DNA from: JABDQW01 sp942492025
Lineage (GTDB): Bacteria > Pseudomonadota > Gammaproteobacteria > SZUA-229
DNA: 64,000 nt
Direction: 5' to 3'
NCBI GenBank assembly: GCA_942492025.1
Contig: CALODJ010000006.1
Span: forward strand, 372,001-436,000
Below are positions 16,844 through 25,538 of the stretch, piece by piece. The notes below the pieces were generated by a model that made no database searches, was not told the origin of the DNA, and saw nothing but the letters and a program-made list of their open reading frames with translations. Both the position numbers and the translations under genes were made by a program. How positions within the stretch are numbered: position 1 is the stretch's first letter; each line of letters begins with the position of its first letter.

Positions 16844-17845
16844 ATGCCCAGAGCAAGGAGCACACTGGTATCGCTCGATACCACCCCGTATTATCACTGT
16901 ACCTCCCGCTGCGTGCGCCGCGCCTTTCTGTGCGGTAAAGACCGTTACAGCGGCCGCAGTTTCGAACATCGCCGGCAATGGATCGAAGACCGCCTGGGGG
17001 CGCTGGCCAGTGTCTACGCCATCGATATCGCCGCTTATGCGGTGATGAGCAATCACTATCATGTTGTGCTGCATGTTAATCGGGAACAGAGCCTGGACTG
17101 GAGTGATGCTGAGGTCATCGAGCGCTGGCACCGACTGTTCAAGGGTAGCGCCTTGTCCCGGCGTTTCAGCAGGGACGAACCACTGGAGCAGGCCGAACAA
17201 CTCGTCCTGGCTGAGCAAGCTGCAGAGTGGCGTCAACGCCTGAGTTCCATCAGCTGGTTCATGCGCTGTCTCAACGAGCCGATCGCCCGCGCAGCCAACC
17301 GTGAAGATGAGGTCAGCGGGCGCTTCTGGGAAGGCAGGTTTACCACACAAGCGCTGCTCGATGACAAGGCCCTGGCTACCTGCATGGTGTATGTCGATCT
17401 TAATCCAATCCGGGCCCAGCTAGCGGAAACACCGGAAGCCTCCGATCACACCTCGATCCAGCGCCGTATCGCAACAGCCGAGCGCACACAACGACCCAAC
17501 GCCATCGAGCAGCAACCCGAACAACTGCTGCCGTTCGCGGGCAACCCGCATGAGGGTATGCCCGCCGGCTTGCCTTTTTGGCTGGCCGATTACATCGAAC
17601 TGGTCGACTGGAGTGGGCGACTCCTGCTTGCGGACAAAAGAGGCGCAATTCCCGAAGAGCTACCCGAGATTCTGAACCGCCTACAACTGGATACCCGACA
17701 CTGGTGCTACCTGATCCGCCACTTCGAACACCCATTCAAGCACCTCGTGGGGGCGGCCCATCATGTGCGCAGCGCCTGCGAGGCACTCGGTCAGCGCTGG
17801 GCGCAGGGTATCAGCCAGTGTGAGCGGCTGTTCTCCAGCGGATGA
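16844..17845 (+). CDS. REP-associated tyrosine transposase (RAYT), copy 2
   Basis: This is a 333-residue near-twin of the gene at 10782, with only about a dozen substitutions, all HUH and Tyr residues kept (HYH 71-73, Tyr 183) and the same GGAGAG-CGTC-ATG start. Both copies are intact, unlike the IS66 genes. It sits between VPxPA-CTERM gene 3 and the OmpA-like gene, with repeat arrays on both sides. RAYTs are generally single-copy housekeepers of REP elements, so two near-identical intact copies 6 kb apart is unusual and suggests that the cassette itself was duplicated or moved. Confidence 0.9.
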   Translation: MPRARSTLVSLDTTPYYHCTSRCVRRAFLCGKDRYSGRSFEHRRQWIEDRLGALASVYAIDIAAYAVMSNHYHVVLHVNREQSLDWSDAEVIERWHRLFKGSALSRRFSRDEPLEQAEQLVLAEQAAEWRQRLSSISWFMRCLNEPIARAANREDEVSGRFWEGRFTTQALLDDKALATCMVYVDLNPIRAQLAETPEASDHTSIQRRIATAERTQRPNAIEQQPEQLLPFAGNPHEGMPAGLPFWLADYIELVDWSGRLLLADKRGAIPEELPEILNRLQLDTRHWCYLIRHFEHPFKHLVGAAHHVRSACEALGQRWAQGISQCERLFSSG

Positions 17846-18033
17846 TGCCAACCGGTTAGCCTGTCCAAAGGTTGGGCGCATCAATGAAGCGGTCACGGGA
17901 AGTTTTGGTTCATTGCTAGCAAAAGCAAGCATTTGGCGCCGTTGCAATTTTGCTCGTTGATCATAATTCACTGTGCCAGCGATAATCTGCTCGAGAAGAA
18001 GGCCCATACTATAGAGTGATCACTTTTCATGCA

Positions 18034-18102
18034 CTTAAATAAATGGGTGTCTATGTTTGTTTTCTTAAATAAATGGGTGTCTATGTTTGTTTTATGTTTG
18101 TT
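18034..18102. repeat. Right repeat array of RAYT cassette 2
   Basis: Two full units of CTTAAATAAATGGGTGTC plus TATGTTTGTT and a partial TTATGTTTGTT follow the transposase at the same distance as in cassette 1, which has three full units and one partial. Confidence 0.85.
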
Positions 18103-18240
18103 AATTTTTGTTAACTCTGTCTGTTCGACCCTTACCATTACAAAGGCAGCGCAATAAACTAGCGGGTATGTCTTAGTCCGCTTCTTTTTATCTGGACTAA
18201 AAAACACACATTTTTTATTGAGTATATAGAGGAGTGGTTC

Positions 18241-18912
18241 ATGAAATTTCAAATTTTATCTGTGTTAGCACTTGCGGCTTTCTCGTGCAATGCGATTTCA
18301 GATGATGGTCCTTACTGGACGAATGAGGCTGGAAACATTGTACGCAGTGCAACGACTGGTGAATGTATTCGCACAATCACCTGGACACCTGAAGACGCGA
18401 TTGAAGGCTGTGATGGTAAAGCTGTTAAACCCAAGCCAGCCCCTGTTGCTGCAGCACCTGTAGCCGCTGCGGTAGCAGTAGCTGACAGTGACGGTGACGG
18501 TGTAACGGATGACATGGACAAATGTCCTGATTCACCGAGCGACAAGCCGGTTGATGCTGATGGTTGCACCATCGTTAGTGTGGTATTGAAGAACGTTCAG
18601 TTCGAGTTGAATTCCAGTGAATTGACAGCCGGTTCAAGTGAGTCGCTCAACAATGTTGTTGATAAGATGAACGAGTACGATCAGCTACGCATCGAAATTC
18701 AGGCACATACAGACAGCATGGGCGAAGCGGCTTATAATATGTCCCTCTCGGAAAAACGTGCTAACAGCGTTCGTGATTACTTGATTGGCAAAGGTATCGC
18801 AGGCAACCGCATGGAAGTGAAAGGCTATGGTGAGACAAAGCCGATCGCAGATAACGACACCCGTGATGGTCGTGCGGAGAATCGCCGTGTCGAGCTGAAG
18901 GTCATCGAGTAA
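18241..18912 (+). CDS. OmpA-family peptidoglycan-binding protein with a TSP3-like calcium repeat
   Basis: This 223-residue exported protein has a signal peptide (residues 1-20), then a short N-terminal domain with two Cys (GECIRTITW and EGCDGK), an Ala/Pro/Val linker, a thrombospondin type 3-like repeat (DSDGDGVTDDMDKCPDSP) and a C-terminal OmpA domain (about residues 115-223) with LNSSELTAGSSESL, IQAHTDSMG and DGRAENRRVELKV. OmpA domains bind the peptidoglycan peptide; there is no beta-barrel, so it is probably a periplasmic or outer-membrane-associated tether. GAGGAG precedes the ATG at six to seven bases. It lies immediately after RAYT cassette 2. Confidence 0.9.
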   Translation: MKFQILSVLALAAFSCNAISDDGPYWTNEAGNIVRSATTGECIRTITWTPEDAIEGCDGKAVKPKPAPVAAAPVAAAVAVADSDGDGVTDDMDKCPDSPSDKPVDADGCTIVSVVLKNVQFELNSSELTAGSSESLNNVVDKMNEYDQLRIEIQAHTDSMGEAAYNMSLSEKRANSVRDYLIGKGIAGNRMEVKGYGETKPIADNDTRDGRAENRRVELKVIE

Positions 18913-18948
18913 TCATCGCTGACACATCTACATAAAGACCAATCCCTC

Positions 18949-18974
18949 GAGGTCAAGCCTAAAGGCTTGGCCTC
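18949..18974 (+). terminator. Hairpin after the OmpA-like gene
   Basis: GAGGTCAAGCC-TAAA-GGCTTGGCCTC pairs over 11 bp with one mismatch, 37 bp after the stop. There is no T-run, so termination is only probable. Confidence 0.5.
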
Positions 18975-19064
18975 GGAATCCCGTTTCTGTCTGAGTCTTG
19001 CGATCTCACCGCGTCGGTCGTACGCGTGATTCAGGAAGCCCACGCGCTCTGCCGAATCCGGGTA

Positions 19065-19206
19065 TCAGATCGGTGCCATCTGCTCGAGAAGAGCAACGTG
19101 CAGACGGTAGCTCTCGAAGCGCGCACCGCTGCTGGTATGAGGGTCAGCGATTAGCCCGGCGAGAGTCGTGCCTTCCATGATTAGGTCGGCGTGATAGGCG
19201 CGACAC
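19065..19206 (-). pseudogene. C-terminal gene remnant cut by the MITE
   Basis: Minus-strand translation from the MITE edge reads about 46 codons without a stop and ends ARFESYRLHVALLEQMAPI. There is no start codon in context. The gene beginning at 22030 on the same strand is cut by the other end of the same MITE/IS66 composite, so the two pieces may be halves of one small secreted-protein gene. Simple removal of the insertion leaves them one base out of frame, so a later indel must also be assumed. I do not recognise the family. Confidence 0.4.
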
Positions 19207-19301
19207 TAGCCCGCATTTCTCACCAGGCGGCGTGGAATACTGGTAAGGCATTGGTTTTGTGGAGTGAGGCTCGGATGATCAAAAATACAGTGTGTTATTC
19301 A
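19207..19301 (+). repeat. MITE-like element, left part (interrupted by IS66)
   Basis: TAGCCCGCATTTCTCACC opens the element after GACAC. The body matches 61622 onward until GTTATTCA, where IS66 copy 2 is inserted. The right part resumes at 21709. Confidence 0.9.
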
Positions 19302-19321
19302 GTAAGCGCCAAAGAATCGAC

Positions 19322-20939
19322 CTATAGCTTCACATTCCAGGGCAGCAAAGCTTCGATGTCTTCAACCGTTTCAGCCGCAGCGATTCTGCCCAGCACGTGA
19401 TGCAGATATTTATAGGGCTCCAGGCCATTGGCTTTCGCTGTTTCGATTAAACCGTAGCAGGTCGCGCTGGCTTTTGCGCCACGCGAGGTATCACTAAAGA
19501 GCCAGTTTTTGCGGCCCAGTGCAAACGGCCTGATGGCATTTTCAGCCAGCGCGTTGCTGATGTGGAGTTTGCCATCGGTGGTGTAGCCGGTCAGCATGTC
19601 CCACTGGTTTAGGTGTAATACATCGCCTTGAACGTCAGGCTGTCTTTGGGAACACGGCTGATATTCTTGTCCAGCCAGTCTTTAAGGTCAGCCAGCACTG
19701 GCACACTCAGTTCCTGCCGCTTTTGCTTCTTCTTCGCATTGTCCAGGTCCTTGATCCTGTCTTCGATCACATAAAGCTTGCGGATCTTGCCAATAGCCAC
19801 ATCGGCCTTGCTGACCTTGCTACCTTTCTTTTGCGCGGGCGCGGCCTTGCTCGCTTCAACGAACTTCCTTCTGGCGTGATCCCAACAACCAATGCGGGTA
19901 ATGGTATGGTCACGGCAGACCTTGTTGTAGCCAGCATAACCATCGGTCTGCAATGCACCGCAAAAGCCATCGAGCAGGCGCACAGGGACTTCGCTGCGCG
20001 AAGCATCGTATTCGAACAAGACCACCGGTTTGTCCGGCGGGCCACCGCGGATCAGCCACATCCATTTGTCTGAGTGGCCACCTTGCCATCTTCCTTGAGA
20101 ACCTGTACCCGTGTTTCATCGGCCTGCAGATAATCTGCTGACAACTGGTGCTCTCTGAGCAGTTTGATCAGTGGCCTGAACACCGTATCCAGGCGGATAA
20201 TCCAGTTGGCCATTGTGGTGCGACTGATACTGCCGCCATAACGCTTGAGGATGTTTTCCAACCGGTACAATGGTAATGCGTCGGCATACTTGGACACCAG
20301 GATATAGGCCAGCAACGCCACGCTGGCAATACTCTTGCCCAAGGGATGGGGCGGACGCTGAGCGGAGATAATGGTATTTTCACCAAACTCATCACCAAAG
20401 ACCGCTTTTTCCTGCCAGTATTCGATCACCTGGGCCCTGGCCGGAACGATATCCAGTTCTTCCTTGACCTTGGTAAAGAAGGTATTGACCGCGCCGGCTT
20501 TTTCTTCATCGGTCAATGTCAGATCAACCCGTACCCGTGGCAGATCGGGTGAAAAACCTTCCCGTTTTTTGCGCGGCTTTTTCTTTTTTCCCTGTTCGGC
20601 GACTTCAACTTTTTCGATCTGCTTTTCCAGATCACCCAGGGCCTCGTCGAGCTCCGCCTCTTCAAAAAAATTGAACTGGAATTTGGACTTTTCGCTGCTT
20701 TGACCAAAGCGCTGCAGCTTGGCTAATCGTTCGGCTTCTTCGTAGAGCTTGATGCGTTTTTCGTAATAGGCAATTTGCTTTTTTTGTTGCTCGATTTGCG
20801 CAACGGCCGCATTGAGCGCCTCGTCCTTCTGTGACACATCATCCAGTAATTGCCTCACCTGAACAGACTGGTCAAGAGCCGTTTTTTGTTGTGGTTTTGC
20901 TGCCGTTTGCATGATCGTTATTCTAACAGAAACAGCCAC
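19322..20939 (-). pseudogene. tnpC: IS66 transposase (tnpC) with two frameshifts
   Basis: Three consecutive frames (20052-20939, 19609-20061, 19322-19597) together form a complete IS66 transposase of about 535 residues: coiled-coil N-terminus, RPPHPLGKS region, catalytic core and C-terminal SNALAENAIRPFALGRKNW. The frames break near 20070 (TCTGAGTGG) and 19608 (GTTTAGGTG). At both places copy 1 has one extra A that would restore the frame, so both breaks are single-base losses here. Confidence 0.9.
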
Positions 20940-20947
20940 TTAAGACA

Positions 20948-21313
20948 TCAAAAGACAGACTCATAATGCAACTTTTTATGCCCTTTCATCAGGCTGATAT
21001 CGTAGCCATCGAGCAGCCAGTTAATTTGCTGACCTGTTAGCAACATCACCTGATCACCGGTACGTGGCCAGCGAAATTTTTCTTCCGCCAGGCTTTTGTA
21101 ATACAACACAAAACCGTTATCCTCCCAGAACAGGCATTTGATCTTGTTACGCTGGCGGTTGGTAAAGGCATACAGACCACCGGCGAACGGATTATGCCCC
21201 AGCTCCTGTTCAACAATGGCCGCCAGTCCCCGAAAGCTCTTGCGGAAATCCACCGGCTCCCGGTACAGGTAAATCCGCGGCATATCCAGGGCCGGACGAA
21301 AACCAGCCTTCAT
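20948..21313 (-). CDS. tnpB: IS66 accessory protein TnpB (Orf2-like)
   Basis: An intact 121-residue protein of the IS66 Orf2-like family (PF05717), with MPRIYLYREPVDFRKSFRGL near the start and NRQRNKIKCLFWEDNGFVLYY in the middle. The family is required with TnpA for efficient IS66 transposition; its mechanism is not established. ATG at 21313 overlaps the TGA of tnpA (TGATG), indicating coupled translation. It is the only undamaged IS66 gene in the window. Confidence 0.9.
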   Translation of the reverse strand: MKAGFRPALDMPRIYLYREPVDFRKSFRGLAAIVEQELGHNPFAGGLYAFTNRQRNKIKCLFWEDNGFVLYYKSLAEEKFRWPRTGDQVMLLTGQQINWLLDGYDISLMKGHKKLHYESVF

Positions 21314-21655
21314 CACAGTTGCCGCAGCAGTTGGCTGACAACCGCCAGGTTGTTCTGATCAATCCCCTGGATCACAACCCCGTTGGGCAGGCGCAATGAC
21401 AAACCGGACATCGACCCTGGGTGGGAGCGCTCTACCGGCACAAAACCACTGCAAGGTTTGTCACCGTATTCCTGCGCCTGTTCAACAAACTTGCGACGCC
21501 AGTAACCAAAACGGTGGTAGTTCAGATCTGCTGTTCACAGAAGGCTTTTGGGACTTCCCTGATGTTCCCAGGCAGTGATCTGCTCTGCCAGTAACGTGAT
21601 AACTGTTCGGATTTCTTCGTTGCTGCTGTTCCCTGTGCTGTTGTTCGACAGGAGA
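21313..21655 (-). pseudogene. tnpA: IS66 accessory gene tnpA, frameshifted
   Basis: Minus-strand text EEIRTVITLLAEQITAWEHQ, then DLNYHRFGYWRRKFVEQAQEY and a C-terminal RLPNGVVIQGIDQNNLAVVS identify TnpA, a small DNA-binding protein. The frame is broken near 21527, where copy 1 has two additional bases giving FCEQHDLNYH. The start codon is not evident. Confidence 0.75.
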
Positions 21656-21708
21656 CAGTCTTCAGAAAATCAATTCAAAATAACAGATGTCGATTTATGG
21701 GCGCTTAC

Positions 21709-21869
21709 GTTATTCAAGCATGCCTATCACGGTTCAGGCTGGTCTTCGTGTTCGTAAACTTGCTCTTCACTCAAACCGTAGCTATTGCTACGCTTTTCGC
21801 TCCAGAGCGGCGCTTACGAACACGAATCCTGCGCCTGCTTCCGTGATCCTGGTGAGAAATGCGGGCCTA
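21709..21869 (+). repeat. MITE-like element, right part
   Basis: It continues from GTTATTCAAGC to GGTGAGAAATGCGGGC followed by CTA, completing an element of about 250 bp once IS66 is removed. CTA stands on both outer sides (19206-19208 and 21867-21869), a likely short target duplication. Confidence 0.9.
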
Positions 21870-22030
21870 GCGATAGCTTTCGACTTGCAGGATGCTGCGA
21901 TAGTGCGCAGCTCCAGCGAGTTATGCGATTCGTAACGGTAATCAAGATTGTTGCAAGCGGCGTGTTCACGCGCTAACGCGACTCCGTTTCCGGTCGTTGC
22001 CAGTGCCATAAATAACTTAACGAGTTTCAT
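21870..22030 (-). pseudogene. 5' part of a small secreted-protein gene, cut by the MITE
   Basis: The minus-strand ATG at 22030 follows a strong GGAGGTGA site. The protein starts MKLVKLFMALATTGNGVALA, a signal peptide, then an acidic/polar mature part (CNNLDYRYESHNSLELRTIAAS). Around residue 54 the frame runs into the MITE, from which it gains a foreign tail. A remnant on the far side of the composite insertion (19065-19206) may be its original 3' end. No family recognised. Confidence 0.6.
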
Positions 22031-22155
22031 GGCTCACCTCCAGATCAATTTGCGGTGACAGCTCGTCGGCTTCTGATCAAAGGTGAGCTTGCCCTTTAAC
22101 GACTATTTTTCGACAGGGTAGGCAAACTGGGCAGGTTCAAAGCGTCCCTACTAAA

Positions 22156-22461
22156 CTACTCAAGCCTTCCACTAGCCAAGATGGGTGTTACCCAGTAATG
22201 CAGGCCCGTACCGTGAAAATCGTTCGTTAAACCTTCCACCACAGCTGACATGAGCTGCTCAGGCAAATAGAACTGGAACATGACCTGCTTTTTTCTCCCT
22301 GCCACCTGCTCAGCGGTCGACATGGAGTGGGTTGATGAACCATGCCCATCGACTGCGATACGGGTAAAGCCGCTGATCTGTGACTGCTCCAACAGCCAGT
22401 CCACGACCGTATCTTCAACAGTCGGCTCGACAACGATTGAAATCAGTACACTGTTTGCCAT
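22156..22461 (-). CDS. DUF3240 family protein of the RND efflux operon
   Basis: This 101-residue protein is of the DUF3240 family, small PII-like ferredoxin-fold proteins often encoded after CusA/CzcA pumps. Typical text is VEPTVEDTVVDWLLE, GFTRIAVDGHG, AEQVAGRKKQVMFQFYLP and GLHYWVTPI. Biochemical function is unproved; metal sensing or modulation of the pump is inferred from its constant location and the His/Ser/Met-containing loop (GHGSSTHSMST). It follows the pump gene by 11 bp and is the last gene of the operon. Confidence 0.85.
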   Translation of the reverse strand: MANSVLISIVVEPTVEDTVVDWLLEQSQISGFTRIAVDGHGSSTHSMSTAEQVAGRKKQVMFQFYLPEQLMSAVVEGLTNDFHGTGLHYWVTPILASGRLE

Positions 22462-22472
22462 CTTTTAATATC

Positions 22473-25400
22473 CTATGTCCGGGCGCCAAAACGACGATAG
22501 AGCAGCGGCAGTAACACCAATGTAAGCATGGTCGAACTAACCAAACCACCAATGACGACAATCGCCAGTGGGCGCTGGATCTCTGAACCGGGTCCACTCG
22601 CAAACAGCAGCGGTACCAGGCCAAAGGCTGCAATACTCGCGGTCATCAATACGGGCCTGAGTCGGCGCTGGGCACCTTCGATAACGACTTCCTGCAGCGA
22701 ATGGCCCATCGCATGCAACTGGTTAAAATACGTCAGCATGACCACACCGTTGAGCACGGCGATACCTAGCAGTGCAATAAAGCCTACCGAGGCTGGTACG
22801 GACAGGTATTCACCCGTGATAAACAAACCGATGACGCCACCCACCATGGCAAAGGGAATATTGCTGAGCACCAGTAAGGCCTGCCTGACCGAACGGAAGG
22901 TCAGGAACAGAATGAGGAAAATCAGGCCCACGGCAACGGGCACGACAATCGACAGCCTTTGTGCGGCACGTTGCTGGTTCTGGAACTCGCCTCCCCATTC
23001 CAGGTAGTAACCGGCAGGGAGTTCAAGCTGCTCTGCGACCTTCATTCTTGCCTCGTCGACAAAACCAACCAGGTCACGGCCGGAGACGTTGGCTATCACT
23101 ACGGCCATGCGCTTACCACGTTCACGTATAACCGATACGGGTCCATCGACGCGTTCAATGCGTACCAGATCCTGCAGGTTAGTCTTTTCACCCCCGGGCA
23201 GCACGATATACTGCGATGTAAACAGCGTGGGAGAATCACGCAGCTCACCGGTACCACGCATTATCAGGGGAACACGACGACTGCCCTGGTACACGGTACC
23301 CAGGTTGATACCTTCCACCTGGGCACGCAAGGTGGATTCCAGCCTGTCCACGTTAATACCGACACGACCTGCTGCAAGTCTGTCAACCGTGAGCTTTAAA
23401 TACTGGGCGCCCTCGTTTCGCGGCGTATAGACGTCTTCAGCGCCCTCGATGCTGGTAACGACCGATACAATAGATTCGGCTGTTCTGTTCAGGCTTTCCT
23501 GATCGTCGCCAAAGATCTTGATCGCCAGATCGCCACGGACACCCGTAAGCATCTCGTCCACGCGCATCTCGATGGGCTGGGTAAAGGCAAAGGCAACGCC
23601 AGGGAAGTCTTGAATGACTACGCGTATGGCATCACTGAGTTCATGCTTGCCGGACACAGTCCATTGGTCTTGTGGTTTTAATATCAGGAAACTGTCTGTC
23701 TCGTTCAGGCCCATGGGATCCAGACCCAGTTCATCCGAACCGGTTCGCGAGACGATGCCAACCACCTCAGGGACACGCTGCATCAGCGCCTGTTGAAAGC
23801 GGGTATCAATCGCGAGCGATTCTTCGAGGGTAATCGATGGTAACTTTTCAAGCTGTACGATCATGTCACCTTCGTCCATGGTCGGCATAAAGGTCTTGCC
23901 AACCTGGGTATACAACAGCGCAGCCAGCAACATGCTGCCCAGCGCTATACTAATGACGATCTTGGCGTGGTTTATCGACCACTCCAGTACCGGCCGGTAT
24001 ACAGCCAGCAGGCGACGCACCAACCAGGGATCCTGATGAGACACCTTGCCCAGCAGGTAGGAGGCCAGAACGGGAATCACTGTCAGCGAGAGCAGCAGTG
24101 AACCCGACAGGGCAAACACGATGGTCAGGGCAACAGGGACAAACAACTTGCCTTCCAGGCCCTGCAGGGTCAGCAGCGGAAGGAACACGATAATGATGAT
24201 CAGGATTCCCGAGGTCACCGGGGTGGAGACCTCGCGCACGGCACGATAGATCAGGTGCAGGCGCGGCAGACGGGATGCCTTGGATTGGTGCGCGAGGTGG
24301 CTGACTATGTTCTCGACGACGACCACGGCGGCATCGACCAGCATGCCTATGGCGATGGCCAGGCCACCCAGGGACATCAGGTTCGCTGACATATCAAACT
24401 GATTCATCAGGATGAAGGTGACCAGGGCGGCCAGGGGCAGAATAAGGGCCACGGTCAGCGCAGCACGGATATCCCCCAGGAATAGAACAAGCAGGATAAG
24501 CACCAGGACGATGGCCTCAGCCAGTGCCGTGGTCACGGTGCCCACTGCACTCTCGACCAGGCGTCCGCGGTCATAAAAGACCTTGATCTCGACACCCTCT
24601 GGCAGACCAGGCTTCAACTCGGCTATCTTTGCATGCAGACCTGCGACCAGTTCACGGGCGTTGGCACCGCGCAGGCCGAGGACCAGGCCTTGCACGGCTT
24701 CACCCTTTCCATCGTGTGTCACCGCGCCATAGCGGGTCAATGAGCCGTAACCCACTCTGGCGATATCCCTAACGCGCACCGGCTCTGTAGAATCTGCCTG
24801 CACCACGATGGCAGCCAGGTCTTCCGGGCTGCTGATACTGCCCTCGGTGCGCACCAGTAGTACTTCTTCACCGTCGTTTAGACGCCCGGCGCCATCATTT
24901 CGGTTATTAGTTTCAAGCGCGGCTTCCAGCTGGTCAAAGCTGATGCCCCGGGCAAACATACGCGCATGGTCTGGAATCACCTCAAAGCTTCTGGCCAGCC
25001 CGCCCAGTGCATTCACATCGGCAACGCCGGGTACGGTGCGCAAGGCGGGACGAATGACCCAGTCAAGCAGGTCGCGTCGCTCCATCAGGCTGAGCGTGCC
25101 GCCCTCGATGGTGAACATGAACATCTCACCCAGCGGTGTTGTCAGGGGCGCAACGCCACCCGAGATATCACTGGGCAGGTCGGCCCAGATGCCATTGAGT
25201 CGCTCTGCAACCTGCTGCCTGGCCCAGTAGACATCGGTTCCTTCGTCAAAATCAACGGTGATATCCGTCAGGGCGTACTTGGAAACTGAGCGCAGGATAT
25301 CCATGCGGGGAATGCCGAGCATCTCGACCTCGATCGGTGCTGTGATCCTGGCTTCGACCTCCTCGGGCGTCATACCCGGCGCCTTGACGATGACCTTGAC

Positions 25401-25538
25401 CTGGGTGCTGGAGACATCCGGGAAGGCATCGATGGGGGTCTGCAGAAACGCTAACCAGCCACCACCTGCAAGTACCAGCACCAGCAGCAACATCATCAGG
25501 CGCTGGGTCAGCGCAAATTGAATGATCCGGTGCAGCAT
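22473..25538 (-). CDS. Heavy-metal efflux RND pump, CusA/CzcA family
   Basis: This inner-membrane RND transporter has 1021 residues, the usual family length, and uses the proton gradient to export metal ions through a tripartite channel. Seen: TM1 (LMMLLLVLVLAGGGWLAF), the CusA/CzcA signature FPDVSSTQVKVIVKAPGMTPEEVE, the TM4 motif LAIAIGMLVDAAVVVVENIV with the conserved Asp and Glu, and a second membrane block near the C-terminus. The TM4 motif reads AIG where CzcA-type divalent pumps have DFG, which favours a Cus-like (monovalent Cu/Ag) or other HME subgroup; the substrate is uncertain. Its start overlaps the stop of the adaptor gene (TAATG), indicating translational coupling. Confidence 0.9.
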   Translation of the reverse strand: MLHRIIQFALTQRLMMLLLVLVLAGGGWLAFLQTPIDAFPDVSSTQVKVIVKAPGMTPEEVEARITAPIEVEMLGIPRMDILRSVSKYALTDITVDFDEGTDVYWARQQVAERLNGIWADLPSDISGGVAPLTTPLGEMFMFTIEGGTLSLMERRDLLDWVIRPALRTVPGVADVNALGGLARSFEVIPDHARMFARGISFDQLEAALETNNRNDGAGRLNDGEEVLLVRTEGSISSPEDLAAIVVQADSTEPVRVRDIARVGYGSLTRYGAVTHDGKGEAVQGLVLGLRGANARELVAGLHAKIAELKPGLPEGVEIKVFYDRGRLVESAVGTVTTALAEAIVLVLILLVLFLGDIRAALTVALILPLAALVTFILMNQFDMSANLMSLGGLAIAIGMLVDAAVVVVENIVSHLAHQSKASRLPRLHLIYRAVREVSTPVTSGILIIIIVFLPLLTLQGLEGKLFVPVALTIVFALSGSLLLSLTVIPVLASYLLGKVSHQDPWLVRRLLAVYRPVLEWSINHAKIVISIALGSMLLAALLYTQVGKTFMPTMDEGDMIVQLEKLPSITLEESLAIDTRFQQALMQRVPEVVGIVSRTGSDELGLDPMGLNETDSFLILKPQDQWTVSGKHELSDAIRVVIQDFPGVAFAFTQPIEMRVDEMLTGVRGDLAIKIFGDDQESLNRTAESIVSVVTSIEGAEDVYTPRNEGAQYLKLTVDRLAAGRVGINVDRLESTLRAQVEGINLGTVYQGSRRVPLIMRGTGELRDSPTLFTSQYIVLPGGEKTNLQDLVRIERVDGPVSVIRERGKRMAVVIANVSGRDLVGFVDEARMKVAEQLELPAGYYLEWGGEFQNQQRAAQRLSIVVPVAVGLIFLILFLTFRSVRQALLVLSNIPFAMVGGVIGLFITGEYLSVPASVGFIALLGIAVLNGVVMLTYFNQLHAMGHSLQEVVIEGAQRRLRPVLMTASIAAFGLVPLLFASGPGSEIQRPLAIVVIGGLVSSTMLTLVLLPLLYRRFGART

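Larger units (their letters stand above)
19302..21708 (-). mobile_element. IS66-family insertion sequence, copy 2, inside the MITE
   Basis: The ends are GTAAGCGCCAAAGAATCG and CGATTTATGGGCGCTTAC, an imperfect IS66-type inverted repeat. The 8-bp target duplication GTTATTCA lies at 19294-19301 and 21709-21716, and joining the flanks restores a continuous MITE. Gene order on the minus strand is tnpA, tnpB, tnpC. tnpB is intact; tnpA and tnpC carry small frameshifts, so the element looks recently inserted but probably not active. Confidence 0.95.

Noticed and set aside
22473..25538. Long plus-strand frames opposite the RND pump
   Set aside because: Antisense shadows of a full-length, motif-complete transporter.
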